A stretch of 64,000 nt of DNA, taken from assembly GCA_030066195.1 (NCBI GenBank), contig JASJCB010000006.1:56527-120526 (forward strand), given 5' to 3'. The notes under the pieces were generated by a model, which had not been told where the DNA came from, made no database searches, and saw nothing but the letters and a program-made list of their open reading frames with translations. Positions 1 to 9,156 of this stretch are shown in pieces. The position numbers and the translations under genes were made by a program. The DNA is from Acidobacteriota bacterium (lineage in GTDB: Bacteria > Acidobacteriota > Holophagae > Acanthopleuribacterales > Acanthopleuribacteraceae). Positions within the stretch are counted from its first letter, which is position 1. Each line of letters begins with the position of its first letter.

Positions 1-1240
1 GCAGAAAGGCTTGTAGAATCAGATGCGGCGCCGCTTCCCTGTAGTCGTATTTCTCGACCCAGATAGCACTGTTCTCTCGCCAGAATTGCTGGAATGCTTT
101 CAGTAACGCGGTCATGTCGATACGACCGTTGTCGATGAAACGTCCGGTCAGGGAGGTCGGTAACTGGTATTGGCTGTCGTAAGACAAGGTGCGAATGATC
201 ACTTCGCTGTAAATGGGATTGGCAGGCAACACATCACCCTTGTTCTTGATCAACAGGCCCAGGTCGAACGTATAGGATGCATCGTCACTGGAGAATTCCA
301 GGTTGACCTGTTGGCCCAAGAGCACCGGCTCGACAATGCGACGTACACGGGGTTCTTTCAAGCGTTCCAACAGGCTGTCGATATGGGTATCTCGGCGTAG
401 AATGATGTTTTCCACGGCGGTTTCCACCAGATCTTCGGTAATGGTTCGGCGGATATCGTTCTTCAACATTTTCACGACCATCTCGCGGGCAATGGCGTTG
501 CAAAGCCAGGGCTGTCCTTGACTCTGCCGGTAGACCGCCTCCACGGCCTCCTCGGTAAAAATCTGGCCGGTGGCCGCCGTGTGCTGCCCGTATAATTGGG
601 CGACTTCTTCATGCGTGAAATTGCGAATCGTCAAAGCTTCGGAAACGATATTGAAGGGGCTTGCGCTGCCCAATGTTTCCCGCTCGTTACGCACCATGGC
701 TTTGTAGTCACGGATGTTGCGCATACCCACCAAAGCAAGGGAGTGGATAAAAGGCCGTTTGGCACGTTCTACATAACCCTTGCGGAGTTGGCGGAGAAAG
801 GAAATCAGGGTGGTATTGGAGAGGCAGTCTACCTCGTCGAACATCACCACCAATGGCTTGGGGCTCGTGGCGCAAAACTGATTGAAGCCCGCGCGCAAAG
901 CCGAACCATAGTGACGTTCCCCGGGATTCGGGAAGGACCCGCCGATGTCGGTTATTGCATCTTGAACCGCCTGAACCACAAAGGGAATGCCCTCTTGGGC
1001 ATCGGCGATGCCCTGCGCTTCTTCCAGAGAACAATAGACGGCCAGATAACGGCCTTCCGCGTTGAGTTGTTCCACGAAGCTTTGAATTAAAGTGGTCTTG
1101 CCCACCTGACGCGGGGCGTGGATCACAAAAAAACGCTTCTCGTCCACCAACTGCTGAAGGTCGCCGCAACGGGCTTCAGACGGAAGCATATAGTGGTCTT
1201 GAGGGACACAGGGACCGGCGGTATTGAAGAATTTGGCCAT
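1..1240 (-). CDS. AAA-like ATPase (AAA_35 type), C-terminus cut by window edge
   Basis: About 413 residues are visible; the C-terminus lies outside the window. The N-terminus (FFNTAGPCVPQDHYMLP) and the P-loop APRQVGKTT at about residues 42-50 match the AAA-like ATPases that begin with a short conserved leader before Walker A. A Walker B-like stretch, PLVVMFDEVDCL, lies near residue 130. The ATG at 1240 is preceded by GGAGG with 7 bases of spacing. The role of this family is unknown; such proteins are often found in multi-copy clusters with nuclease-like ATPases, as here. It lies downstream of two ATPase-nuclease paralogs on the same strand. Family assignment is fairly safe; function is not known. 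Confidence 0.8.
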   Translation of the reverse strand, partial: MAKFFNTAGPCVPQDHYMLPSEARCGDLQQLVDEKRFFVIHAPRQVGKTTLIQSFVEQLNAEGRYLAVYCSLEEAQGIADAQEGIPFVVQAVQDAITDIGGSFPNPGERHYGSALRAGFNQFCATSPKPLVVMFDEVDCLSNTTLISFLRQLRKGYVERAKRPFIHSLALVGMRNIRDYKAMVRNERETLGSASPFNIVSEALTIRNFTHEEVAQLYGQHTAATGQIFTEEAVEAVYRQSQGQPWLCNAIAREMVVKMLKNDIRRTITEDLVETAVENIILRRDTHIDSLLERLKEPRVRRIVEPVLLGQQVNLEFSSDDASYTFDLGLLIKNKGDVLPANPIYSEVIIRTLSYDSQYQLPTSLTGRFIDNGRIDMTALLKAFQQFWRENSAIWVEKYDYREAAPHLILQAFL

Positions 1241-1255
1241 AGAAACGCCTCCGTT

Positions 1256-1302
1256 CCCATTCTACCCTGGCTTCAAAGCGGCCAGGGGATGTTTTTGCAG
1301 CA
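1256..1302. repeat. Copy 1 of ~47-bp palindromic spacer repeat
   Basis: This segment, starting CCATTCTACCCTGGC, is repeated almost exactly at 3162-3212. It contains a 7-bp inverted repeat (CCCTGGC/GCCAGGG) with a 9-base loop followed by ATGTTTTT. Both copies lie just upstream of an ATPase gene on the minus strand, and read on the plus strand they resemble terminators. Confidence 0.8.
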
Positions 1303-1388
1303 CGGTCTACTCTTAGTTTGTGTTCCTAACGCCGATGAAACCGACTCAAAAACAAACGATCATCCGGGCCTTTATCAAGGGAGGACGG

Positions 1389-3119
1389 TCACCACTTGAA
1401 ACGCGTTTTGTCCGCGTAAAGAATACCGGCCTTCTTCAATCTTTCGATGTTGACATCGGCGATCGGTTCCTCACTGTAGAACAGAAACAGCGTGTCCTCG
1501 GACATCATGTCGACCAAAACTTTTCGGGCTTCGATAAAACTCAAGACCTGGTCTTTATTGACCTTCCCTTTCCAGTCCTTGACCTCTACGACCAGGTCCG
1601 GTCCCGTGTTCGATCGGGCATACAGATCGATTTCCACGGTGTTTTCGCCGTCCGGGTGTATGGTGTGTTTGTCAACGGTTTCGAAGGGTTCGAGACGTGC
1701 GCCCGGGTTCGGGGCATGGTCGGCCAGATCACCGAGGCACAGGCGCTTTTGACCGGCCATGGCCAACCGGTAACGCATGCGGTATTCGGCGGTTTGTCCC
1801 TTGTAGTTGCCGACGCGGCCTTTCTCGCTCTTCAGGCTACGCGTCAGTTCCTCCAACTCTTCTTCGATATGCTTGCGCACCACCGATAAATCCACTCGGG
1901 CGATTTCCGGTTCATAGGCCTTGCGGAAGACCATTTCGAAGACGGGATCACCCAGGCCTTTGTATCCCCAGCGGGTTTGGCCCTGAGCCAGGATATCCGC
2001 CGCAACCAGCTTTTGCAGCAGGTTGTCCAGTTCTCGATCAGTAAGCTCCAGGCCCAGGTCTTGGGTAATCTGTTCGCGGTTACGTTCCTCGGTTCCGTGT
2101 TTGGCCAGGTAGAGCACGATCCGTTTGGCGTTGGTATCATTGGTTCGTTCGATCACGTTGGCAAGGTATTCGAACCATAATTTGGCGATCTGTCCCTTGG
2201 GGATATCGGTCTCGTAATCCAGGACGGCACGCACACCGTCGATGGTGGTGAGATCCTTGGGATGACTATCGCTTTGGAACATCAGTGAAATGGCATATGG
2301 ATCGCGATCACAGGCTGTGGCCATCCAGGCCGCGCTACGGTCGCTCACCGGCCGGCCGTAGACGCGAGCATAGTTATATACCGCGGCCAGGGCGTCGTCT
2401 TCATTCAGGCTTTCGAGATAGAAGGACCGGTAGCGGTCTACCATTTTGTCGATGACGCGGGAGAGCCAACCGACATAACTACCCGCGATGATTTGCGGGG
2501 AGATCTTGCTGGAGCCGGTGTATTGGTAGGAACCGGTTAGCACGATCGGCTCAGCTGCCTGCTCACTATCGTAGATAAATTCATCCAGATATTGGAACTC
2601 ATCGAGGATTTGGATAATGCGTATGTCTTTCTTGATCGAGATACGATGTCCCGCTCGATGGGCGTGTTCCCAACACATGCCGCTACGGTTCCCGGCAAGG
2701 TACACTTTCATGTCATCGATATCTTGAAGTATATAGGCGTCATTCAAGGCCAGTTCTTTCAATCGATCCATGGTCAGCGGTTTGGCAATGAAATCGGGTT
2801 CTCTGTTTTTAAACCCGTAATAGAAGCTGAGAAGGGAGCAGTAGAAGAGTTCCGAAAACTCAAGTAGCGTATGCCTGTTTTCGGGAATGCGAAAGTAGAA
2901 GGGGACCACCTTGGGATCGTTGCGGGTGTAGATGATATTGAAGAGCCGTTGCAGCAGCGCGGTTTTGCCCTTGCGACGCCGCGCCAGGACGGCTGTTGAC
3001 GGGCCCATCTTCTTCTTAACCCGATCTATCCATGTCAGGAAAAAATCGAGTTCCTTTTTCCTACCCACAAAGAAATCGGGATTACCGATTTCCTCCTCTA
3101 ATGCCAGTTCCAAATCCAT
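1389..3119 (-). CDS. ATPase / PD-(D/E)XK nuclease-like fusion, paralog A
   Basis: A 576-residue protein. The N-terminal half is an archaeal-type ATPase: a Walker A of the RRRxGKT kind (ARRRKGKT, residues 46-53) and Walker B IIQILDEFQYLD near residue 170. A winged-helix-like middle part follows (residues ~320-400). The C-terminus carries a restriction-endonuclease-like core, EIDLY followed by PDLVVEVKDWKG (about residues 490-512), where D and ExK would be the metal-binding residues. The ATG at 3119 has GAGGTG 6 bases upstream and aligns with the paralog's start; an upstream ATG at 3146 also has a good ribosome site. The last ~260 residues are nearly identical to the next gene while the N-terminal half is clearly diverged. 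Role unknown; a DNA-acting enzyme is likely. Confidence 0.85.
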   Translation of the reverse strand: MDLELALEEEIGNPDFFVGRKKELDFFLTWIDRVKKKMGPSTAVLARRRKGKTALLQRLFNIIYTRNDPKVVPFYFRIPENRHTLLEFSELFYCSLLSFYYGFKNREPDFIAKPLTMDRLKELALNDAYILQDIDDMKVYLAGNRSGMCWEHAHRAGHRISIKKDIRIIQILDEFQYLDEFIYDSEQAAEPIVLTGSYQYTGSSKISPQIIAGSYVGWLSRVIDKMVDRYRSFYLESLNEDDALAAVYNYARVYGRPVSDRSAAWMATACDRDPYAISLMFQSDSHPKDLTTIDGVRAVLDYETDIPKGQIAKLWFEYLANVIERTNDTNAKRIVLYLAKHGTEERNREQITQDLGLELTDRELDNLLQKLVAADILAQGQTRWGYKGLGDPVFEMVFRKAYEPEIARVDLSVVRKHIEEELEELTRSLKSEKGRVGNYKGQTAEYRMRYRLAMAGQKRLCLGDLADHAPNPGARLEPFETVDKHTIHPDGENTVEIDLYARSNTGPDLVVEVKDWKGKVNKDQVLSFIEARKVLVDMMSEDTLFLFYSEEPIADVNIERLKKAGILYADKTRFKW

Positions 3120-3161
3120 ACAGCGCACCTCTGCGGCTCCATGCATGCTCCTTCATGCCCC

Positions 3162-3212
3162 CATTCTACCCTGGCTTCAAAGCGGCCAGGGGATGTTTTT
3201 GCGGCACGGCCT
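3162..3212. repeat. Copy 2 of ~47-bp palindromic spacer repeat
   Basis: Nearly identical to 1256-1302, with the same CCCTGGC/GCCAGGG stem. It sits between paralogs A and B, about 40 bases upstream of the start of A. The rest of the spacer up to 3384 holds nothing recognisable. Confidence 0.8.
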
Positions 3213-3384
3213 GTCTCCGGTTCCGTACGGGCCGTAAACGCCGGCCGCATCCAAAAGCCCTGCTTCATTGTCAACCGAAAACCTTCAGGAATCGACGCTA
3301 AGTTCGATGGGATGGGGTCATGATCCTTCGTCCCAATCGATCTACCCACAAACCATCATCCCGGGCTTGATCAGAGGAGGATGG

Positions 3385-5115
3385 TCACCACTTGAAACGC
3401 GTCTTGTCCGCGTAGAGAATGCCGGCATTCTTCAATCTTTCGATGTTCACATCGACGATCGGTTCCTCACTGTAGAACAGGAACAGCGTGTCCTCGGGCA
3501 TGATGTTGCTCAGGACTTTTCCGGCTTCGATAAAACTCAAGACCTGGTCCTTGTTGACCTTTCCTTTCCAGTCTTTGACCTCTACGACCAGATCCGGTCC
3601 CGTGTTCGATTGGGCGTATAGATCGATTTCCACGGCGTCTTCGCCGTCCGGGCGCACGGTATGTTTGTCAACGGTCTCGAAGGGTTCGAGACGTGCGCCC
3701 GGGTTCGGGGCATGGTCGGCCAGATCACCGAGGCACAGGCGCTTTTGACCGGCCATGGCCAACCGGTAACGCATGCGGTATTCGGCGGTTTGCCCCTTGT
3801 AGTTGCCGACGCGACCTTTCTCGGTTTTCAGGCTGTGTGTCAGTTCCTCCAGCTCTTCTTCGATATGCTTGCGCACCACTGACAAATCCACCCGGGCGAT
3901 TTCCGGTTCATATGCTTTGCGGAAGACCATTTCGAAGACGGGATCACCCAGGCCTTTGTATCCCCAGCGCGTTTGGCCCTGAGCCAGGATGTCCGCCGCA
4001 ACCAGCTTTTGCAGCAGGTTGTCCAACTCCCGATCGGTAAGCTCCAGACCCAGATCTTGGGTAATCTGTTCGCGGTTGCGTTCCTCGGTTCCGTGTTTGG
4101 CCAGGTAGAGCACGATCCGTTTGGCGTTGGTATCGTTGGTTCGTTCGATCACGTTGGCCAGATATTCGAACCACAGCTTGGCCAAGCGTCCTTGAGGGAT
4201 GGTCGTTTCGTAGTCCAGGACCCTGCGCACGCCCTCGATGGTGGAAAGGTCCTTGGGCTGGAGCGGGCTTTCGAACATGCAGGCAATGGAATAAGGGTCC
4301 CGATCACAGGCTTCCGACAACCAGGCCGCGCTTTTGTCCGTGACTTCCTCGCCGTAGGCGCGGGCATAGCTGTAAACCGCGGTCAGGGCTTCCTCCGGGG
4401 CCAGGCTGCCGAGATGGTACTCATTGTAGCGATCCACCATTTTATCGATAATGCGTGTCAGGCGACCCACGTAACTGCCCGCGATGATCTGGGGCGAAAT
4501 TTTGCTGGAACCGGTGTGTTGGTAGGAGCTGGTCAGAACCTCCGGCTCCTTGGCCGCCTCGTTGTTGTAGATAAAGTCATCCAAATATTGGAATTCATCG
4601 AGGATCTGGACGATGCGTTCATCCTTTTTATCGGATATGCGATGACCGACTCGATGTGCATACAACCAACCCGCATCCTGCGATCCCATGGCGAGATAGT
4701 CCTCCATGGCGGCGATATCTCTGAGGATGAATGGATCTTCTGAGGCGAGTTGCTTCAACTCACTCATTCCCAAGGGCTCTCTCAAGAAATCGGGTTCCCG
4801 GTTTTTGTACCCGTAATAGAAGCTTAAAAGTGACCGGTAAAATAGGTCCGAAAAGCTAAGAAGTGTTGTCTTTTTTTCGGGAATGCGAAAGTAGAACGGG
4901 ATCACCTGAGGATCGTTGCGGTTGTAGAGGATGTTGAAGAAGCGCTGAAGCAAGGCTGTCTTACCCTTTCTGCGTCGCGCCAGGAGGGCTGTTGACTTGC
5001 CCAGCTTCTTCTTGACGCGTTCGACCCAGAGCTGCAAAAAGTCCAATTCCTTTTGTCTGCCCACAAATAAATCGGGATTTCCGATTTCTTCTTGCAGCGC
5101 CGGTTTCCATTCCAT
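3385..5115 (-). CDS. ATPase / PD-(D/E)XK nuclease-like fusion, paralog B
   Basis: A 576-residue paralog of the protein at 1389-3119 with the same layout: Walker A ARRRKGKT at ~46-53, Walker B IVQILDEFQYLDDF, and a C-terminal EIDLYAQ...PDLVVEVKDWKG nuclease-like core. The ATG at 5115 is chosen because it aligns with paralog A and has AAGGTG 6 bases upstream; an upstream TTG/ATG pair would add 13 unconserved residues. The C-terminal ~260 residues differ from paralog A at only a handful of positions, which suggests recent gene conversion or partial duplication. The flippase gene ends 67 bases upstream, so read-through from that operon is possible. Confidence 0.85.
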   Translation of the reverse strand: MEWKPALQEEIGNPDLFVGRQKELDFLQLWVERVKKKLGKSTALLARRRKGKTALLQRFFNILYNRNDPQVIPFYFRIPEKKTTLLSFSDLFYRSLLSFYYGYKNREPDFLREPLGMSELKQLASEDPFILRDIAAMEDYLAMGSQDAGWLYAHRVGHRISDKKDERIVQILDEFQYLDDFIYNNEAAKEPEVLTSSYQHTGSSKISPQIIAGSYVGRLTRIIDKMVDRYNEYHLGSLAPEEALTAVYSYARAYGEEVTDKSAAWLSEACDRDPYSIACMFESPLQPKDLSTIEGVRRVLDYETTIPQGRLAKLWFEYLANVIERTNDTNAKRIVLYLAKHGTEERNREQITQDLGLELTDRELDNLLQKLVAADILAQGQTRWGYKGLGDPVFEMVFRKAYEPEIARVDLSVVRKHIEEELEELTHSLKTEKGRVGNYKGQTAEYRMRYRLAMAGQKRLCLGDLADHAPNPGARLEPFETVDKHTVRPDGEDAVEIDLYAQSNTGPDLVVEVKDWKGKVNKDQVLSFIEAGKVLSNIMPEDTLFLFYSEEPIVDVNIERLKNAGILYADKTRFKW

Positions 5116-5182
5116 GTAAGACACCTTAACGGCCCATTCACTTGCAATCATCATAACACGCTGGAAATAAGGCGCGGAGGGG

Positions 5183-6649
5183 TCATTGCTTTGATTTGTG
5201 CTTCAGGAACCGGCCCAGGGCCGTCTGCAATAGAAGTAGGTGCCCGCCGGGGAAAAGATACCGGGTGAGCGGGTAGAGTATAGCCGCACCGCCGAAAAGA
5301 ACGATCGCGTGATATGTCAGGTTACCCAGTGACAGCGAGCAGCCGACGATCCAGCCGGCAAACGCGAGGATCAGCAGCGCGAATTGTCCCAGACGTCTGA
5401 GGTTGGGCAACCGCCTCGCCATGAGCGCCCAGCAGTAGATGGTGCCCGTTACCGCCGCGACCACTTGCAGCCAGGCAATGGAAACCAGGGGTAATTCCCA
5501 TTGGACGATGACCATAAAACCTGCGACTGCCGGGACCAGGTGCAGCAGGTCGGAAACCGTGGTGTGGATCATGCGGCGCTCGACGCGGAAGACCACGCCC
5601 GGGTAATAGCGCAAGCGAACCATGAAAGCGCCCAGCAGCAGTTGGGGCAGAAAGTCGATCACGCGGGCGTATTTGGGCAGGAAGTAAAGCAGAACCTGCG
5701 TCCCGGCGATGATGGGCACCGTGGTCACCAGGAAGATCAGCAGGTTGAAGGTTGCAAAGTCGAAGACCATATCGTGGTTGCGGTCCTTGGGATCGGAGGC
5801 GGCCAGATTCTTGGTGACCTTGCGCTGGAACACGGAGTTGATGGAATTGAGTACCTGGGTCATGACATTGGTCAGCGTCAGCGCCACGGCGTACTGACCG
5901 GCCATGCCCTGGGGCACCTTGCCGGAGAAGGCGAAAAGGGTCAACTCCCAGCCGTTGCACAGTTGGCGGAGGAAACCGTTGGCCCACAGGTGCAGGCCGT
6001 TGCTTACGGCATGGCGTACAAACTCCAGGGGCAACTTTTCAGGGGGCGGGAAGTAAGTTGAAAAACCCAGGACAAAGACGGAGGCAGTGGCCAGGAAGAG
6101 TCCCCAAACGTACCCGGACAGTCCGTAGAAGATGACGCCTGCCAGCGAGAGCCCGAAAGCCAGGAGGGTATTGATGATGTCGATACGAGCGATTGCGCTG
6201 AAGCCGCCGGTGGCCCGGAAGTGATTTCGGGCGTATTCATTGGGAACCGTGATCAGTCCCCATAAAACCAGGGGAAGCAGCAGGGCCCCTTCCAAAAAGC
6301 GAAAAGAGATGAAGGAACCTACCAGAATCCCGGCGAGGGAACCGGCCAGGGTGAATCGCCAGGCCAACTGACGATAGCGGCGACAGCTGACCTCGTCGCC
6401 TTTTGCCTCTGCTTCGGGGTAGAAGAAATTCAGGACCGAGAGGGTGCCGATGGTCACACGCGGCAGGTAACTGAACCAGGTGGCGATGAGTCGCACCACG
6501 AACATGATCTCCGGCGTCAGCAGGGGAATGATAATCAGCGACCTGCCGAAACGAAAGGGGAGCGTGATCATCTGGCGGCTCATCATCAGCCGGGCGTCGC
6601 GGCTGTCTTTGTTGGAGATGAGTTCGGGGGCCGAGGACGTGTTGCTCAA
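5183..6649 (-). CDS. Polysaccharide-type flippase (MOP superfamily) membrane protein
   Basis: A 488-residue protein with about 12 hydrophobic segments and a Wzx/MATE-like pattern: an amphipathic RFGRSLIIIPLLTPEIMFVVRL opening segment, a central SNGLHLWANGFLRQLCNGWELTLFAFSG stretch, and a pairing of two six-helix halves. Such proteins flip lipid-linked sugars or related lipids across the inner membrane. The start is a TTG at 6649, 19 bases after the substrate-binding protein gene, with only a weak ribosome site; an internal ATG near residue 22 is possible. It is the last gene of the carbonic-anhydrase-like/ABC operon. The substrate cannot be told from sequence. Confidence 0.75.
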   Translation of the reverse strand: MSNTSSAPELISNKDSRDARLMMSRQMITLPFRFGRSLIIIPLLTPEIMFVVRLIATWFSYLPRVTIGTLSVLNFFYPEAEAKGDEVSCRRYRQLAWRFTLAGSLAGILVGSFISFRFLEGALLLPLVLWGLITVPNEYARNHFRATGGFSAIARIDIINTLLAFGLSLAGVIFYGLSGYVWGLFLATASVFVLGFSTYFPPPEKLPLEFVRHAVSNGLHLWANGFLRQLCNGWELTLFAFSGKVPQGMAGQYAVALTLTNVMTQVLNSINSVFQRKVTKNLAASDPKDRNHDMVFDFATFNLLIFLVTTVPIIAGTQVLLYFLPKYARVIDFLPQLLLGAFMVRLRYYPGVVFRVERRMIHTTVSDLLHLVPAVAGFMVIVQWELPLVSIAWLQVVAAVTGTIYCWALMARRLPNLRRLGQFALLILAFAGWIVGCSLSLGNLTYHAIVLFGGAAILYPLTRYLFPGGHLLLLQTALGRFLKHKSKQ

Positions 6650-6668
6650 AAGCCGGGTTCCCGCGCTC

Positions 6669-7619
6669 TTACTGGGGTTTCCAGGTGAAGGAACGGTCTA
6701 CCCACAGCAGCCAGCGCGCGTAATCTACCTTGCCGCGTTCCCGTTGCAACTGGGAGCTGAGGTTCTGCCAGGCGGCCTCGGGACACTGACCGAAACCGTA
6801 GGTTTTGACCTGGTCGGAAGTAAGGTACGGCAGGGTAGCTTGGAGGATTTTGAACTCGCTGTCGTAACGGTCTTTAGCCTTCAGTTCCGGCAGGTAGTGC
6901 TGAACTACCAGTTCATAGCAGGCGCGCGGGTCTTTCAGCACGTCGTTCATGCCGCGAAAGGTGGCTCTCAGGAAACCTTCCACAAGTTGGGGTTTCTCCT
7001 TATGGAACTTGCGCGAGGTCATCAAACCCACGCCCGGGATGCGACTGCCGGAGCCCGGCATACGCGTGTAAACCTTCATGCCAAGATCCTCCAAACGAAT
7101 GGGTTCGTTATTGATATAACCGACCACCGCGTCTACCGAGCCCTGCTTCAAGGCGGCAACCTGGGTATAGCCGATGGAGACCACGCGTACATCGGTCAGC
7201 TTGAGGTTCATTTCGGCAAGCATGGATTTCAGACCCAGGTACGAGGAGCCGTAGGTACCCGTGATGCCGATCCGTTTCCCGCGCAGGTCCTCGCCGTTCA
7301 AGATGTCCTCGGCGGCAATCATGGCGATAGGGTAGGTCTGGTAAAGCGTGGCCACATTCACCAGCGGCAGTTTGCGCACGGCCGCGTGCATGAAGGCGTC
7401 CGGGTCGGCCGAGGCGATATGGACCTTGCCGAGCGCGACCAGTTTGGAGATATCGGGTCCCATGGTGTAGTCCATTTTCAGTTCGATGCCTTCCTCGGCA
7501 TAGTATCCGCGTTGGTCCGCCACATAGAAGGGCGTGAACTGAACGTTGGGAATATAACCGGCGGCATAGATCAGTTTCTCGGCCGCCAGAACCTGAAGCA
7601 GCAACCATGCAAGCGTCAT
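6669..7619 (-). CDS. ABC transporter substrate-binding protein, NMT1/THI5 (SsuA) family
   Basis: A 316-residue exported protein with an N-terminal hydrophobic signal (MTLAWLLLQVLAAEK). The early motif GYIPNVQFTPFYVADQRGYYAEEGIEL is typical of NMT1/THI5/SsuA-like periplasmic binding proteins that capture small organic molecules such as pyrimidines, sulfonates or riboflavin. GKRIGITGTYGSSY, in the middle, is the usual second ligand-lobe motif. The ATG overlaps the permease stop (TAATG) and has GGAG 6 bases upstream, so it is translated together with the permease. The ligand is not predictable here. The protein should feed the permease and ATPase encoded just upstream. Confidence 0.88.
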   Translation of the reverse strand: MTLAWLLLQVLAAEKLIYAAGYIPNVQFTPFYVADQRGYYAEEGIELKMDYTMGPDISKLVALGKVHIASADPDAFMHAAVRKLPLVNVATLYQTYPIAMIAAEDILNGEDLRGKRIGITGTYGSSYLGLKSMLAEMNLKLTDVRVVSIGYTQVAALKQGSVDAVVGYINNEPIRLEDLGMKVYTRMPGSGSRIPGVGLMTSRKFHKEKPQLVEGFLRATFRGMNDVLKDPRACYELVVQHYLPELKAKDRYDSEFKILQATLPYLTSDQVKTYGFGQCPEAAWQNLSSQLQRERGKVDYARWLLWVDRSFTWKPQ

Positions 7620-8395
7620 TACATTCTCCTTTTGTTATGCCATGGCCCGATAATCATCAGTTCAAGGGAAAGGGTCATCAAATAAAACCCGATTCCAAAA
7701 AAAGCCAAAATGATGATAGCAACAAAAAGCTGCGCCGTGTCCAATAACCCGTTGGCCTCTAAAATAAGATGACCCAAACCTTCACCGGTACCCAGGAATT
7801 CCCCGACCACGGCGCCCACCACGGCAAGAGGCGCACCGATCTTCATACCTGCCAGCAGGCCGGGCACCGCGCTGGGCAGTTCAAGGTAGCGAAAGCGCTG
7901 CCATTTATTGGCGCGCATGCTGTGCAACAAGCGGGCGTGCATGGGCGAAACACCGTGGAAACCCGCGATGGTGCTCATGGTCATGGGGAAGTAGACGATC
8001 AGGCCGGCCACGATGATCTTGGTGCCGATGCCGTTACCGAACCACAGCAGCAACAGGGGCGCGAACGCCACCAGCGGCACCGAATTGGCGGCGACCAGGT
8101 AGGGCGTGGCGATCTTTTCGACGATGCGCAATTGAGAGATGGGGTAACCCGTGAGCACGCCCAAGACCAGTCCCAACGCATAACCGGCCAGCACCTCGAT
8201 CGCGGTGACCTTGACATGGTGTTGGAGCGCGTCCACCTCGACCAGTTCCCAGAAACGCAGCCACACGGCCCTCGGGGAGGGAAAGAGCCACTCCTCCGGT
8301 GCAAAGACCCAAATGATGAGTTGCCAAACCACCAGGATGGACAACACCAGGCCGATCGCCGCGGCCAGATTGCGCAGAATTCTCGGGATGGTCAC
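7619..8395 (-). CDS. ABC transporter permease, SsuC/TauC/ThiX type
   Basis: A 258-residue inner-membrane protein with about six transmembrane segments and the binding-protein-dependent permease motif: EVLAGYALGLVLGVLTGYPIS early and the EAA-type loop (FRYLELPSAVPGLLAGMKIGAPLAVVGAVVGEF) in the middle. It starts with GTG at 8395, overlapping the ATPase stop in a GTGA arrangement, so the two are translationally coupled. It forms the channel of an importer with the adjacent ATPase and binding protein. Length and architecture are normal for the nitrate/sulfonate/taurine permease family. Confidence 0.9.
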   Translation of the reverse strand: MTIPRILRNLAAAIGLVLSILVVWQLIIWVFAPEEWLFPSPRAVWLRFWELVEVDALQHHVKVTAIEVLAGYALGLVLGVLTGYPISQLRIVEKIATPYLVAANSVPLVAFAPLLLLWFGNGIGTKIIVAGLIVYFPMTMSTIAGFHGVSPMHARLLHSMRANKWQRFRYLELPSAVPGLLAGMKIGAPLAVVGAVVGEFLGTGEGLGHLILEANGLLDTAQLFVAIIILAFFGIGFYLMTLSLELMIIGPWHNKRRM

Positions 8396-9141
8396 AGCGG
8401 CTCCCTGGGCAGGTTGGGTTGAATGGGCATGACCTTGCGAATCTCGCCGACAGTATGGACGAACAGTTCGGAACCGAACGTGTCGAAATCACGCGGCCTG
8501 GGAATGGGAATCTTGCGTTCGGTGATCATGCGGCCCTCTTCCAGGATCACGATGCGATCGGAAAGGAACACGGCCTCGTTGATGCTGTGGGTCACGAAGA
8601 GAATGGTTTTACCGGTGCGGTGCCACAGCTTCAGCAGGTTCACATTGAGGTTGTCGCGCAGCATGGGGTCCAGCGCGGCAAAGGGTTCGTCCATCAGCAG
8701 TATATCCGGGTTCTGCACCAGGGCGCGGGCAATGGCCACCCGTTGCGCCATGCCGCCGGAAAGTTGAAAGGGATAGCCGTAATTGGCGTGGTCCATACCA
8801 ACCTGGCGAAGGGCCTCTTGAGCGCGCTCATTGCACTCCTTGCGGGGTCGGCCGGCAATCTCCAGGGGCAGGCTGACATTGTGAAGAACGGTTCGCCAGG
8901 GCAGGAGCGCGGGCTTTTGGAAGACATAACCGATGGTCAAACCGGGTCGCCGCACAATGGTGCCGGCGGTCGGCTTGATGAGACCCATGATCAGGTCCAG
9001 CAGGGTCGATTTTCCCGAACCCGAACGGCCCAGGATGGTCACGAACTCCGACGCTTCCAGGTGGAAGTGCAGGTCTTCCAACACGGTCATCATGCCCCGG
9101 TTGTGCCGGAAGGTCATGGTCAGGTTGTCCACCTTGATCAA
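8392..9141 (-). CDS. ABC transporter ATP-binding protein, SsuB/TauB type
   Basis: A 249-residue ATPase with Walker A GRSGSGKST (about residues 38-46), Q-loop VFQKPALLPWRT, signature [15 protein letters not shown], Walker B ILLMDEPFAALD and switch histidine FVTHSINEA, all intact. It powers the importer formed with the two following genes. The start is a TTG at 9141 with AAAGGA 6 bases upstream; no better ATG is near. It begins 15 bases after the gene for the hexapeptide protein ends, so the five genes from 9753 down to 5183 form one tight operon. Confidence 0.92.
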   Translation of the reverse strand: MIKVDNLTMTFRHNRGMMTVLEDLHFHLEASEFVTILGRSGSGKSTLLDLIMGLIKPTAGTIVRRPGLTIGYVFQKPALLPWRTVLHNVSLPLEIAGRPRKECNERAQEALRQVGMDHANYGYPFQLSGGMAQRVAIARALVQNPDILLMDEPFAALDPMLRDNLNVNLLKLWHRTGKTILFVTHSINEAVFLSDRIVILEEGRMITERKIPIPRPRDFDTFGSELFVHTVGEIRKVMPIQPNLPREPL

Positions 9142-9156
9142 ATCGTGTCCTTTGCC

